The notes under the pieces are model-generated. The model saw only the letters and a program-made list of their open reading frames with translations, was not told where the DNA came from and did no database searches. From Streptomyces sedi (GTDB lineage: Bacteria > Actinomycetota > Actinomycetes > Streptomycetales > Streptomycetaceae), in the NCBI RefSeq assembly GCF_006335015.1, contig NZ_VDGT01000012.1, positions 158,144 through 222,143 of the forward strand: a DNA stretch of 64,000 nt, written 5' to 3'. This document shows, piece after piece, positions 17,201 to 25,022 of this stretch (position 1 is the stretch's first letter; the number at the start of each line of letters is the position of its first letter). A program made the position numbers and the translations under genes.

Positions 17201-20200
17201 CGTGCGCGTGCAGGTGTCCGTCGGCTCCCCCGAGCCGGACGGCGGACGCGCCTTCGCCGTCCACGCCAGGCCCGACACCGACGCCGGCGCCCAGGAGCCG
17301 TGGACCCGGCACGCCTCCGGCGTGCTCGGCGGCGCCGCCACCGACCAGACGCCCGCCGCCCCCGCGCAGTGGCCGCCGGCCGGCGCGACACCGCGGCCCG
17401 TCGACGACGCCTACGACCGGCTCGCCGAGCTGGGCTACGGCTACGGCCCCGCGTTCCAGGGACTGACCGCGCTGTGGCGGTCCGGTGAGGAGCTGTGGGT
17501 CGAGGTGGCGCTGCCGGAGCGACAGCACGCCGCCGCCGAGCGGTTCGGGCTGCACCCCGCGCTCTTCGACGCGCTGCTGCACCCGGTCGTGCTGCACGCC
17601 GCCGCCGGCGGGGAGACCGACGGCGTCCGGCTGCCGTTCGCCTGGACCGGCGCGACGCTGCACGCCACCGGCGCCACGGCGCTGCGTGCCCGCGTCACCC
17701 CGACCGGGCCCGACAGCTACGCGCTGGCCGCGTTCGACCCGGCCGGGCGGCCCGTGCTCTCCCTGGACGAGCTCACCCTGCGGCCCATCGACCCCGAACG
17801 GCTCGCCGCCGTCACCGCCCGCCGCCCCGAGGGGCTGTACGACCTCGTGTGGACGCCGGTCGCGACGCCGGCACCGGAGGGGGCCGAGTCCCGACTCGTC
17901 GAGATCGACCGGGCCGGGCCGCCGGCCGAACCGCCCGCCGCGGACGCCCTGGTGGTCCGCGTCTCCGCGCTCACCGACCCGGCCGGCGGGCCGGAGGCGC
18001 CGCCCGCCGCCGCGCACCGGACGACCACGGCCTTCCTGGAGCTGCTCCAGAGCCTCCTCGCCGACCCGCGCCTGGACGGCGCGAAGCTGCTGGTCGTCAC
18101 CGAGGGCGCGGTCGCGGCGGTCCCCGGCGAGGACGTCGGGGACCTGGCGGCGGCCCCCGTCTGGGGCCTGTCGCGCTCGGCGCAGTCCGAGCACCCGGAC
18201 CGCCTGATCCTCCTCGACACCGACCGCGAACTCGCCGCCGGCGACCGGCACCTCGCCGCCGCGCTCGTCGCCGGCGAGCCGCAGCTCGCGCTCCGCGACG
18301 GCGAACTCCGCGCGCCCCGGCTCGTCCGCGCCACCGCCCCCGACCCCGACGACGCCGCGCCCCTCGGGGACGGCGCGGTCCTGGTGACGGGCGGCACCGG
18401 TGGGCTGGGCGCGTGGGTGGCGCGCCACGTGGTGGCGGTGCACGGGGTGCGGGAGGTGGTGCTGGTGAGCCGCCGCGGGGCTTCCGCGCCGGGTGCGGGG
18501 GAGCTGGTGGCGGACCTTGAGGAGGCGGGCGCGCGCGTGCGGGTGGAGGCGTGCGACGTGGGTGACCGGGAGCAGCTGGCCGCGTTGTGGGGCCGGGTGG
18601 GCGACGGGGTGTCGGCGGTGGTGCACACGGCGGGGGTGCTGGACGACGCGACGGTCGAGGGCCTGACGCCCGAGCGGTTGGCCGCGGTCGCCCGGCCGAA
18701 GGCCGAGGCGGCGTGGCATCTGCACGAGCTGACGCGCGATCGGGAACTGTCGGCGTTCGTCCTCTTCTCCTCGGTGGCGGGGCTGCTGGGGACGGGCGGG
18801 CAGGGGAACTACGCGGCGGCGAACGCGTTCCTGGACGCGTTGGCGGCGCACCGCGCGGCCTCCGGGCTGCCGGGGCTCTCCCTCGCCTGGGGCCTGTGGG
18901 GCGGTGAGCGGGGCATGGGCGCCACCCTCGACGAGACCGAGCTGGCCCGCTGGAACCGTTCCGGCCTCCGCCCGCTGGCCGCCGAACACGGCCTCGCGCT
19001 GCTCGACGCCTCCCTCGCCGGCCCGCACGCCCTGCGCGTCCCCGCCGCGTTCGACCTCTCCGCGCGGCGCGCCGCCGACCGCGAACCCGCGCCCCTGCTG
19101 CGCGCCCTGGTGCGCGGCAGGCCCCGCCGCGCCGCCGCCGGGGCGGCGGGCGGCGCCGACTGGGCCGAGCGGATGGCCGCACTCGCCGAGGACGAGCGCG
19201 CCGAGACCGTGCTCGACCTGGTGCGCACCACCGTCGCCGGCGTCCTCGGCCACGCCGACCCGCGCCGGCTGGACGCCGGTCGGGCGTTCAAGGAGATGGG
19301 CTTCGACTCGCTGGCCGGCGTCGAGCTGCGCAACCGGCTCAACGCCGCCACCGGACTGCGGCTGCCCACCACCGTCGTCTTCGACCACCCGTCACCGCGG
19401 GCCGTCACCGACTTCCTGCTGTCCCGGCTGACGGGCGCCACCGCCGGCGCGGCCACCGCCACGCGCCGGCCGGTCCCGACCCCCACCGACGAGCCGATCG
19501 CGATCGTCGGCATGGCCTGCCGCTACCCGGGCGGGGTCTCCTCGCCCGAGGAGCTGTGGCGGCTGGTCGCCGACGGCACGGACGCCGTCGGCCCGTTCCC
19601 CGAGAACCGGGGCTGGGACCTGGACGCCCTCTACGACCCGGACCCCGAGCACACCGGCACCTCCTATGTGCGGCACGGCGGCTTCCTGCACGAGGCCGAC
19701 CGGTTCGACCCGGCTTTCTTCGGCATCAGCCCCCGCGAGGCCGTCGCGATGGACCCGCAGCACCGGCTGCTGCTGGAGACCGCCTGGGAGACGTTCGAGA
19801 ACGCGAGGCTGGACCCCGCCGCCCTGCGCGGCTCCGGCACCGGCGTCTTCGTCGGCGCCATGTACGACGACTACGTCTCGCGGCTGGCCGCCAGCCCGGA
19901 GGAGTACGAGGGCTTCCTGCTGGCCGGCAACCTCTCCAGCGTCGTCTCGGGACGGCTCTCCTACACCTACGGCTTCGAGGGCCCCGCCGTCACCGTCGAC
20001 ACCGCCTGCTCCTCCTCGCTGGTCGCCCTGCACCTCGCGGCCAACGCCCTGCGCAACGGCGAGTGCGACCTCGCGCTGGCCGGCGGGGTCACCGTGATGG
20101 CGGGCCCGAACGTCTTCGTCGAGTTCTCCCGGCAGCGCGGACTCTCGCCCGACGGCCGCTGCCGGTCCTTCGGCGCGGACGCGGACGGCGTCGGCTGGTC

Positions 20201-23200
20201 GGAGGGCGTCGGCCTGCTGCTGGTCGAACGGCTCTCCGACGCCCGCCGCAACGGGCACCGGGTGCTGGCGGTGGTGCGCGGCTCCGCCGTCAACCAGGAC
20301 GGGGCGTCCAACGGGCTGACGGCGCCCAACGGCCCCTCCCAGGAACGGGTCATCCGCCAGGCCCTCGGCAACGCGGGGCTCGCCCCCGCCGAGATCGACG
20401 CGGTCGAGGCGCACGGCACCGGCACCCGGCTGGGCGACCCGATCGAGGCCCAGGCGCTGCTGGCCACCTACGGCCAGGACCGGGACCCCGAACGCCCCCT
20501 GCTGCTGGGCTCGTTGAAGTCCAACATCGGGCACGCCCAGGCCGCGGCGGGCGTCGGCGGCATCATCAAGATGGTCGAGGCGATGCGCCACGGCACCCTC
20601 CCGCGCACCCTCCACGCCGAGCGGCCCTCCCCGATGGTCGACTGGTCGGACGGCTCCGTCGAGCTGCTGACCGAGGAACGCGACTGGCCCGCCACCGCCG
20701 ACCGGCCGCGCCGCGCCGGGATCTCCTCGTTCGGCATCAGCGGCACCAACGCCCATGTCGTCATCGAGGAGCCCGAGCCCGAGCCCGACGGTGAGCCCGG
20801 CGCCGCGCCGCCCGCCACCGGAGCCCCCTGGCCGCTCAGCGCGCACAGCGCCGAGGCCCTGGCCGCCCAGGCCGAACGGCTGCGCGCCCACCTGGTCGCG
20901 CACCCCGAGACGCCGCTGGCCGACGTCGGCCACTCCCTGGCCACCACCCGCACCCCGCACGCACACCGCGCGCTGGTCGTGGCCGCCGACCGCGAGGAAC
21001 TCCTCGACGGGCTCGCCGTTCTCGCCCGGGGCGAGAACGCCCCCCACGCGCCGCGCGTCCCCGCCGGCGCCCGCGGCGGGACCGCGTTCCTGCTGACCGG
21101 CCAGGGCGCCCAGCGGCTCGGGATGGGCCGCGAACTGTACGCCGCCTCCCCGGTGTTCGCCGCCGCGCTCGACGCGGTGTGCGCGGAGCTGAACCGGGCG
21201 CTGGTCCGGCCGCTGGAGTCCGTGCTCTTCGCGCCCGAGGACTCCGCGGACTCGGCGCTGCTGGACCAGACCGCCTACACCCAGGCCGCGCTCTTCGCCG
21301 TGGAGACCGCGCTGTTCCGGCTGGTCGAGCACCACGGGATCACCCCCGACTACCTGCTCGGCCACTCCGTGGGCGAGGTGACCGCCGCCCATCTCGCGGG
21401 CGTGCTGGACCTGACCGACGCCGCCGCCCTGGTCGCGGGGCGCGGCCGGCTGATGCAGTCCGCCCGCGAGGGCGGCGCCATGGCGGCGCTGGAGGCCACC
21501 GAGGAGCAGGTGCGGGAGGCCCTCGCGCCCTACGGCGACCGGGTCGCGATCGCCGCCGTCAACTCGCCCACCTCCACCGTCGTCTCCGGAGACGACGACG
21601 CCGTCGACGAGCTGGCCGGCCACTTCAGGGAACGCGGCGGACGCGTCCGCCGCCTGCCGGTCAGCCACGCGTTCCACTCGCCGCACATGGACGGCGTGCT
21701 CGACGAGTTCCGCGCGCTGGCCGCCGGCCTCACCTACCGGGCGCCCCGCGTCCCGATCGTCTCCAACGTCACCGGCGCGCTCGCCACCCCCGAGGAACTC
21801 GCCTCGCCCGACTACTGGGCGCGCCACATCCGCCGTCCCGTCCGCTTCCTCGACGGCGTCCGCCTGCTGGAGGAGCGGGGCGTCACCGAGTGGCTGGAGC
21901 TCGGCCCCGACGGCGTGCTGACCGCGCTGGTCCAGGCCTCGCTCACCGCCGAGCCGGGCGCGGTCGCCCCCGCCCTGCGCCGGGGCCGGCCCGAGGGCGC
22001 GACGTTCACCGCGGCCGTCGGGCTGCTCGCGGCACGCGGTGCCACGCCGCGCTGGGAGACGTTCTTCCCCGGCGGGCGGCCCACCGAGCTGCCCTCCTAC
22101 GCCTTCCAGCGGCAGCGCTACTGGCTGGACGCCCCCGACACGGCCGGCGACGCGGGCGGCTTCGGGCTGACCGCTGCCGACCACCCGCTGCTCGGCGCCG
22201 GCACCGCGCTCGCCGACCGCGACGAGCACGTCTTCACCGGCCGGATCTCCCGCCACACCCACCCCTGGCTGGTGGACCACGCCGTCGCCGGCACCGTGCT
22301 CGTGCCCGGCACAGGGCTGCTGGAGATCGCGCTGGCCGCCGGCGAACGCGCCGGGACGCCCACCGTCGACGAGCTGACCCTCGCCGTCCCGCTGACGCTG
22401 CCCGAACGCGGCGGCGTCCGGCTCCAGGTGACCGTCGGCGCCGCCGACGACGGAGGCGCCCGCCCGGTGCGGGTCCACTCCAGGCCCGAGGACGCCCTCG
22501 ACGGGGACGAGTGGACCCCGCACGCGCACGGCACGCTTCGCCCCGCCGAAGTGCCGGCCGCCGACGCGCCGTTGGCCGCCTGGCCGCCGCCCGGCGCCAC
22601 CGAGACCGACCTGGAGGGCGCCTACGCCAGGATCGCCGAACTCGGCTACGCCTACGGCCCGGCCTTCCGCAACCTGCGCCGGCTCTGGACCGCGGGCGAG
22701 GGCATCGACGAGCTGTACGCGGAGGTGGCGCTCGACGCCGAACACCGCGCCGCCGCCGCCCGGTTCGCGCTCCACCCGGCGCTGCTCGACGCCGCGTTGC
22801 ACACCCTGCTCCCCGGGGTCGCGGCCGACGCCGGGCCGGCGCTGCTGCCCTTCTCCTGGGCGGGCGTCCGGGTCGACGCCGGCGGCGCCTCGGCCCTGCG
22901 GGTGCGGCTGGTCCGCTCCGGCGAGGCCGATTCCCCGGTGGTCGCCCTGACCGTCGCCGACGAGAACGGCGCGACGCTGGCCACCGTCGAGGAGTTGGCC
23001 TTGCGTCCGCTGGCCGCCGACGTCCTGGCCACCGCGGGCGCCCGCGCCGACGGGCTGCTGCGGATCGACTGGACGCCGCTGCCCGAGGCCGGCGAAGCGG
23101 CCGGCACCGACGGTTGGGCCGTGCTCGGCGCCACCGAGACCACGGTCCCCGCCGGCACCCCGGTGTACGCCGACCGCGCGGCGCTGCTGGGCGCGCTCGA

Positions 23201-24950
23201 CGAGGGCGCGCCCGCGCCCGGCGTGCTGCTGCTGCCGTACCTCGACGAGGGGGACACCGGCACCGCCGTGCCCGAGGCCGCGCACGCCGCGCTCGCCGGC
23301 GCGCTGGCCGACGTCCAGGGCTGGCTCGCCGACGAGCGGCTCGCCACCACCCGGCTGGTCGCCCTCACCCGCCGCGCCGTCGCCGCCGCGCCGGACGAGG
23401 ACGTCACCGACCTCGTGCACGCCCCGCTCTGGGGGCTGCTGCGCTCCGTCGCCTCCGAACACCCGGGACGCGTCCAGCTCGTCGACCTCGACGACCCGGC
23501 GAAGGCCGCCGAGGCGCTGCCCCGGCTCGTCGCCGAGGGCGAGCCGCAGTGCGCGGTGCGCGGCGACGCGCTCCTCGTCCCCCGGCTGGCCACCACGGCA
23601 CCCGCCGCTTCCGCCGCCGGGGGCGCCGCGCCCTTCGGGGACGGCGCGGTCCTGGTGACGGGCGGCACGGGTGGGCTGGGCGCGTGGGTGGCGCGCCATG
23701 TGGTGGCGGTGCACGGGGTGCGGGAGGTGGTGCTGGTGAGCCGGCGCGGCTCGGCCGCGCCGGGCGCCGAGCAGTTGGTCGCCGACCTCGCGCACGCGGG
23801 GGCCCGGGTGCGCGTGGAGGCATGTGACGTGGGGGAGCGCGACCAGGTCGAGGCGCTGCTCGGCCGCGTCGGTGACGGCCTGTCGGCGGTGGTGCACACC
23901 GCCGGCGTGCTCGACGACGCCACGGTGGAGGGGCTGACGCCCGAGCGCCTGGCGGCGGTCGCCCGGCCCAAGGCCGAGGCGGCGTGGCATCTGCACGAGC
24001 TGACGCGGGGTCTGGGACTGTCGGCGTTCGTCCTCTACTCGTCCATGGCCGGGTTGCTGGGGACGGCGGGCCAGGGCAACTACGCGGCGGCGAACGCGTT
24101 CCTCGACGCGTTGGCCGCGCACCGCAGGGCCTCCGGGCTGCCCGGACTCTCCCTCGCCTGGGGGCTGTGGGAGCAGTCCAGCGAACTCTCCGGGCATCTC
24201 GCCGACACCGACCTGCGCCGACTCGCCCGCTCGGGCCTGCTCCCGCTGGCGACCGACGACGCGCTGGCCCTGCTCGACGCCGCGCCCGCGCTGGAGGAGA
24301 GCGTGCTGGCCGTCACCCGGCTCGACCCCCGCGCCCTGCGGGAAGCCGCCGGAAGGGACCAACTCCCCGCCGTGCTGCGCGGCCTGGTCCGTTCCCCCGC
24401 CAGGCGGAACCGGGCGACCGCCGGCGCCGCCCAGGCCGGCGGCCCCCCGCTGGCCGAGCGGCTGGCGCCGCTGCCGCCCGCCGAACGGGACCGCGTGCTC
24501 ACGGACCTGGTGCGGGCGAGGGTCGCCGCCGTGCTCGGCCACGCCGACCACTCCGCCGTCGACCCCGAACGTCCCGTCCAGGAACTCGGCTTCGACTCGC
24601 TGACCGCCCTGGAGCTGCGCAACCAGCTCAACGCCGAGACCGGGCTGCGGCTGCCCAGCACGCTGGTCTTCGACCATCCGACCCCCAGGGCTGTCGCCGC
24701 CCATCTCGCCGGGCACCTCGACATCGGGGAGACCACCCCCGACGAGCCCGTGCTCGCCGAGCTGTCCCGGTTGCGGACCGTCATCGCCTCGGTCTCGGCC
24801 GACGGCGAGGCCCGCGACCGGATCACCGCGCGGCTGCGCGAACTGCTCGCCACGGCCGACTCCGCCGCCGGCGCCGCCGAGAGCGCCGACGACGACCTGG
24901 AGGCGGCCACCGACGAGGAGCTCTTCGCCCTCGTGGACGAACGCGACTGA
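11238..24950 (+). CDS. Type I modular PKS: loading module plus extension modules 1 and 2
   Basis: 4,570 aa from ATG 11238 (MTNQHES); the reading frame stays open upstream to 11022, but those residues lack PKS homology. Loading module: KSQ, where the active-site Cys is Gln187 in VDSAQSSS, a decarboxylating KS; AT (Ser635 in GHSIGE, MASHS at 735-739); ACP (Ser960). Module 1: KS (Cys1186), AT (Ser1641; HAFH 1741-1744, malonyl-type), DH (His1943; DALLH from Asp2111), KR (TGGTGGLG; LDD, B-type; Tyr2525), ACP (Ser2691). Module 2: KS (Cys2924), AT (Ser3377; HAFH, malonyl), DH (His3681; DAALH from Asp3851), KR (LDD, B-type; Tyr4282), ACP (Ser4454), then a C-terminal docking tail. No ER is present. 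Predicted output: a triketide dienoyl chain, trans double bonds expected from B-type KRs. Confidence 0.93.
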   Translation: MTNQHESATTARHGDEDETIAVVGLACRLPGADGPEAFWHLLSAGTDAITPVPEGRWRSATGEPEPEGTLPGMRRGGFLDSVDTFDAGFFGVAPREAVTMDPQQRLVLELAWEALEDAGVVPAALRGSRTAVFVGTLREDYAALLYQYGAAAITQHSMAGVNRGVIANRVSYHLGLHGPSLTVDSAQSSSLVAVHLACESLRSGEAEAAIVAGVNLNILAEGAVTEERFGGLSPDGTTYTFDARANGFVRGEGGAAVVLKPLSTARADGDTVLAVIRGSAVNNDGSTPGLTVPGRDAQERVLRAAYERAGVDPALVQYVELHGTGTPVGDPIEAAALGAALGAARADGRPLRVGSVKTNIGHLEGAAGITGLVKTVLALRHRALPASLNFATPHPDIPLDELGLAVQDTHSDWPAPERPLVAGVSSFGMGGTNAHVVLAESPDAPTAAEPTGPRDDEGAPLPWVVSARGEEALQAQAERLRDALDGEGAPRPAAVGRALAATRTVFEHRAVILGENRRGMLDGLDALAAGGFAGHVVTGEARPGRTAWLFSGQGSQRTGMGGELSAAFPEFAAAYREICDAFTPLLDRPLAEVVATGDGIDNTAYAQPALFAIEVALYRLVASWGVTADLVAGHSIGEISAAHVAGVLSLPDAAKLVAARGRLMRALPPGGVMVAVEASEEEVLPLLEGHEDEAAVAAINGPLALVLSGADARVTVVAEQVAAWGRRVRRLPIPMASHSPLIVPMLEEFGRVAHELEYHEPRIAAVSTVTGEPVVPGQWTDPDYWVEEVRRPVRFLETVRTLEAQGATTMVELGPDTVCATMANNSVRDPDTVKAFGVLRTGKPERERLLAALAAAFVRGTHLDWAAVHADDDEGPAPRLALPTYAFQRDRYWIDGTARAATLTEAGPAAPGGPARPARRRMVGADATAVVLERVAAVLGYPEGRRVETHATFKELGLDSLMSVELRDALAAATGLRLPGGLLFDHPTPAALIARLDTMLAGAAEDGTEDIAAVAADEPIAIVGMACRYPGGVSSPEELWRIVAEGGDAISGLPDDRGWDLAPLDGEDGRGAVRAGGFLDDAALFDNEFFGISPREALAMDPQQRLLLETAWEAVERAGLDTSALRGSRTGVFVGATALEYGPRMHEAAETVEGHVLTGTTPSVLSGRIAYQLGLVGPAVTVDTACSSSLVALHMALRSLRSGETTLALAGGATVMSSPGMFVEFSRQRGLAPDGRVKSFAAAADGTSWSEGVGLLLVERLSDARRNGHRVLAVVRGSAVNQDGASNGLTAPNGPSQERVIRAALADAGLAPGEVDAVEAHGTGTRLGDPIEAGALLATYGRDRDPERPLLLGSLKSNIGHAQAAAGVGGVIKMVEAMRHGTLPRTLHVDEPSPMVDWSDGSVELLTEERDWPAAAADRPRRAGVSSFGISGTNAHVVIEAAPETEPATPEPETAPEPPGPWLLSAHSAEALAAQAERLRAHLDAHPGTRPVDVGWSLAATRTALPERAVLTGATPEELRAALDALATGAPSPAVRSGGAAGAGRTAFLFAGQGAQRPGMGRELYESSPVFAAALDEVCAAFDPHLDMPLREVMFAEEGTAEAAALDLTAYTQPALFAVETALFRLAEHHGTVPDLLAGHSIGEIAAAHAADVLDLADAARLVTARGRLMQSARDGGAMAAVEAEEAELADDLDEFGDRLALAAVNGPTAVVVSGDADAVDALAERWRARGRRTRRLRVSHAFHSPHMDDVLDEFREVVDGLDLRAPRIPLVSTVTGALATPEELTDPGYWTRQIRRPVRFLDAVRELSRQGATVHVEMGPDAVLTSLAGTALGDGAATVPLLRAGRPEPETLTAGLTLAWANGAPLDGATLHPGGRRVDLPTYAFQRAHHWLAPAGRSDARGLGLDPADHPLLHTTLEVAGRDDVLLTGRLSVDTHPWLADHAVGGTVLVPATAFLELAFAAGLPTETDRIAELTLEAPLTLPERGAVRVQVSVGSPEPDGGRAFAVHARPDTDAGAQEPWTRHASGVLGGAATDQTPAAPAQWPPAGATPRPVDDAYDRLAELGYGYGPAFQGLTALWRSGEELWVEVALPERQHAAAERFGLHPALFDALLHPVVLHAAAGGETDGVRLPFAWTGATLHATGATALRARVTPTGPDSYALAAFDPAGRPVLSLDELTLRPIDPERLAAVTARRPEGLYDLVWTPVATPAPEGAESRLVEIDRAGPPAEPPAADALVVRVSALTDPAGGPEAPPAAAHRTTTAFLELLQSLLADPRLDGAKLLVVTEGAVAAVPGEDVGDLAAAPVWGLSRSAQSEHPDRLILLDTDRELAAGDRHLAAALVAGEPQLALRDGELRAPRLVRATAPDPDDAAPLGDGAVLVTGGTGGLGAWVARHVVAVHGVREVVLVSRRGASAPGAGELVADLEEAGARVRVEACDVGDREQLAALWGRVGDGVSAVVHTAGVLDDATVEGLTPERLAAVARPKAEAAWHLHELTRDRELSAFVLFSSVAGLLGTGGQGNYAAANAFLDALAAHRAASGLPGLSLAWGLWGGERGMGATLDETELARWNRSGLRPLAAEHGLALLDASLAGPHALRVPAAFDLSARRAADREPAPLLRALVRGRPRRAAAGAAGGADWAERMAALAEDERAETVLDLVRTTVAGVLGHADPRRLDAGRAFKEMGFDSLAGVELRNRLNAATGLRLPTTVVFDHPSPRAVTDFLLSRLTGATAGAATATRRPVPTPTDEPIAIVGMACRYPGGVSSPEELWRLVADGTDAVGPFPENRGWDLDALYDPDPEHTGTSYVRHGGFLHEADRFDPAFFGISPREAVAMDPQHRLLLETAWETFENARLDPAALRGSGTGVFVGAMYDDYVSRLAASPEEYEGFLLAGNLSSVVSGRLSYTYGFEGPAVTVDTACSSSLVALHLAANALRNGECDLALAGGVTVMAGPNVFVEFSRQRGLSPDGRCRSFGADADGVGWSEGVGLLLVERLSDARRNGHRVLAVVRGSAVNQDGASNGLTAPNGPSQERVIRQALGNAGLAPAEIDAVEAHGTGTRLGDPIEAQALLATYGQDRDPERPLLLGSLKSNIGHAQAAAGVGGIIKMVEAMRHGTLPRTLHAERPSPMVDWSDGSVELLTEERDWPATADRPRRAGISSFGISGTNAHVVIEEPEPEPDGEPGAAPPATGAPWPLSAHSAEALAAQAERLRAHLVAHPETPLADVGHSLATTRTPHAHRALVVAADREELLDGLAVLARGENAPHAPRVPAGARGGTAFLLTGQGAQRLGMGRELYAASPVFAAALDAVCAELNRALVRPLESVLFAPEDSADSALLDQTAYTQAALFAVETALFRLVEHHGITPDYLLGHSVGEVTAAHLAGVLDLTDAAALVAGRGRLMQSAREGGAMAALEATEEQVREALAPYGDRVAIAAVNSPTSTVVSGDDDAVDELAGHFRERGGRVRRLPVSHAFHSPHMDGVLDEFRALAAGLTYRAPRVPIVSNVTGALATPEELASPDYWARHIRRPVRFLDGVRLLEERGVTEWLELGPDGVLTALVQASLTAEPGAVAPALRRGRPEGATFTAAVGLLAARGATPRWETFFPGGRPTELPSYAFQRQRYWLDAPDTAGDAGGFGLTAADHPLLGAGTALADRDEHVFTGRISRHTHPWLVDHAVAGTVLVPGTGLLEIALAAGERAGTPTVDELTLAVPLTLPERGGVRLQVTVGAADDGGARPVRVHSRPEDALDGDEWTPHAHGTLRPAEVPAADAPLAAWPPPGATETDLEGAYARIAELGYAYGPAFRNLRRLWTAGEGIDELYAEVALDAEHRAAAARFALHPALLDAALHTLLPGVAADAGPALLPFSWAGVRVDAGGASALRVRLVRSGEADSPVVALTVADENGATLATVEELALRPLAADVLATAGARADGLLRIDWTPLPEAGEAAGTDGWAVLGATETTVPAGTPVYADRAALLGALDEGAPAPGVLLLPYLDEGDTGTAVPEAAHAALAGALADVQGWLADERLATTRLVALTRRAVAAAPDEDVTDLVHAPLWGLLRSVASEHPGRVQLVDLDDPAKAAEALPRLVAEGEPQCAVRGDALLVPRLATTAPAASAAGGAAPFGDGAVLVTGGTGGLGAWVARHVVAVHGVREVVLVSRRGSAAPGAEQLVADLAHAGARVRVEACDVGERDQVEALLGRVGDGLSAVVHTAGVLDDATVEGLTPERLAAVARPKAEAAWHLHELTRGLGLSAFVLYSSMAGLLGTAGQGNYAAANAFLDALAAHRRASGLPGLSLAWGLWEQSSELSGHLADTDLRRLARSGLLPLATDDALALLDAAPALEESVLAVTRLDPRALREAAGRDQLPAVLRGLVRSPARRNRATAGAAQAGGPPLAERLAPLPPAERDRVLTDLVRARVAAVLGHADHSAVDPERPVQELGFDSLTALELRNQLNAETGLRLPSTLVFDHPTPRAVAAHLAGHLDIGETTPDEPVLAELSRLRTVIASVSADGEARDRITARLRELLATADSAAGAAESADDDLEAATDEELFALVDERD

Positions 24951-25022
24951 CCCGGCCCTTCCCTGATCCCCGAAGCACCCGGACACCCGAACACACCTCA
25001 CGACAACGGGAGTTGAACGACC

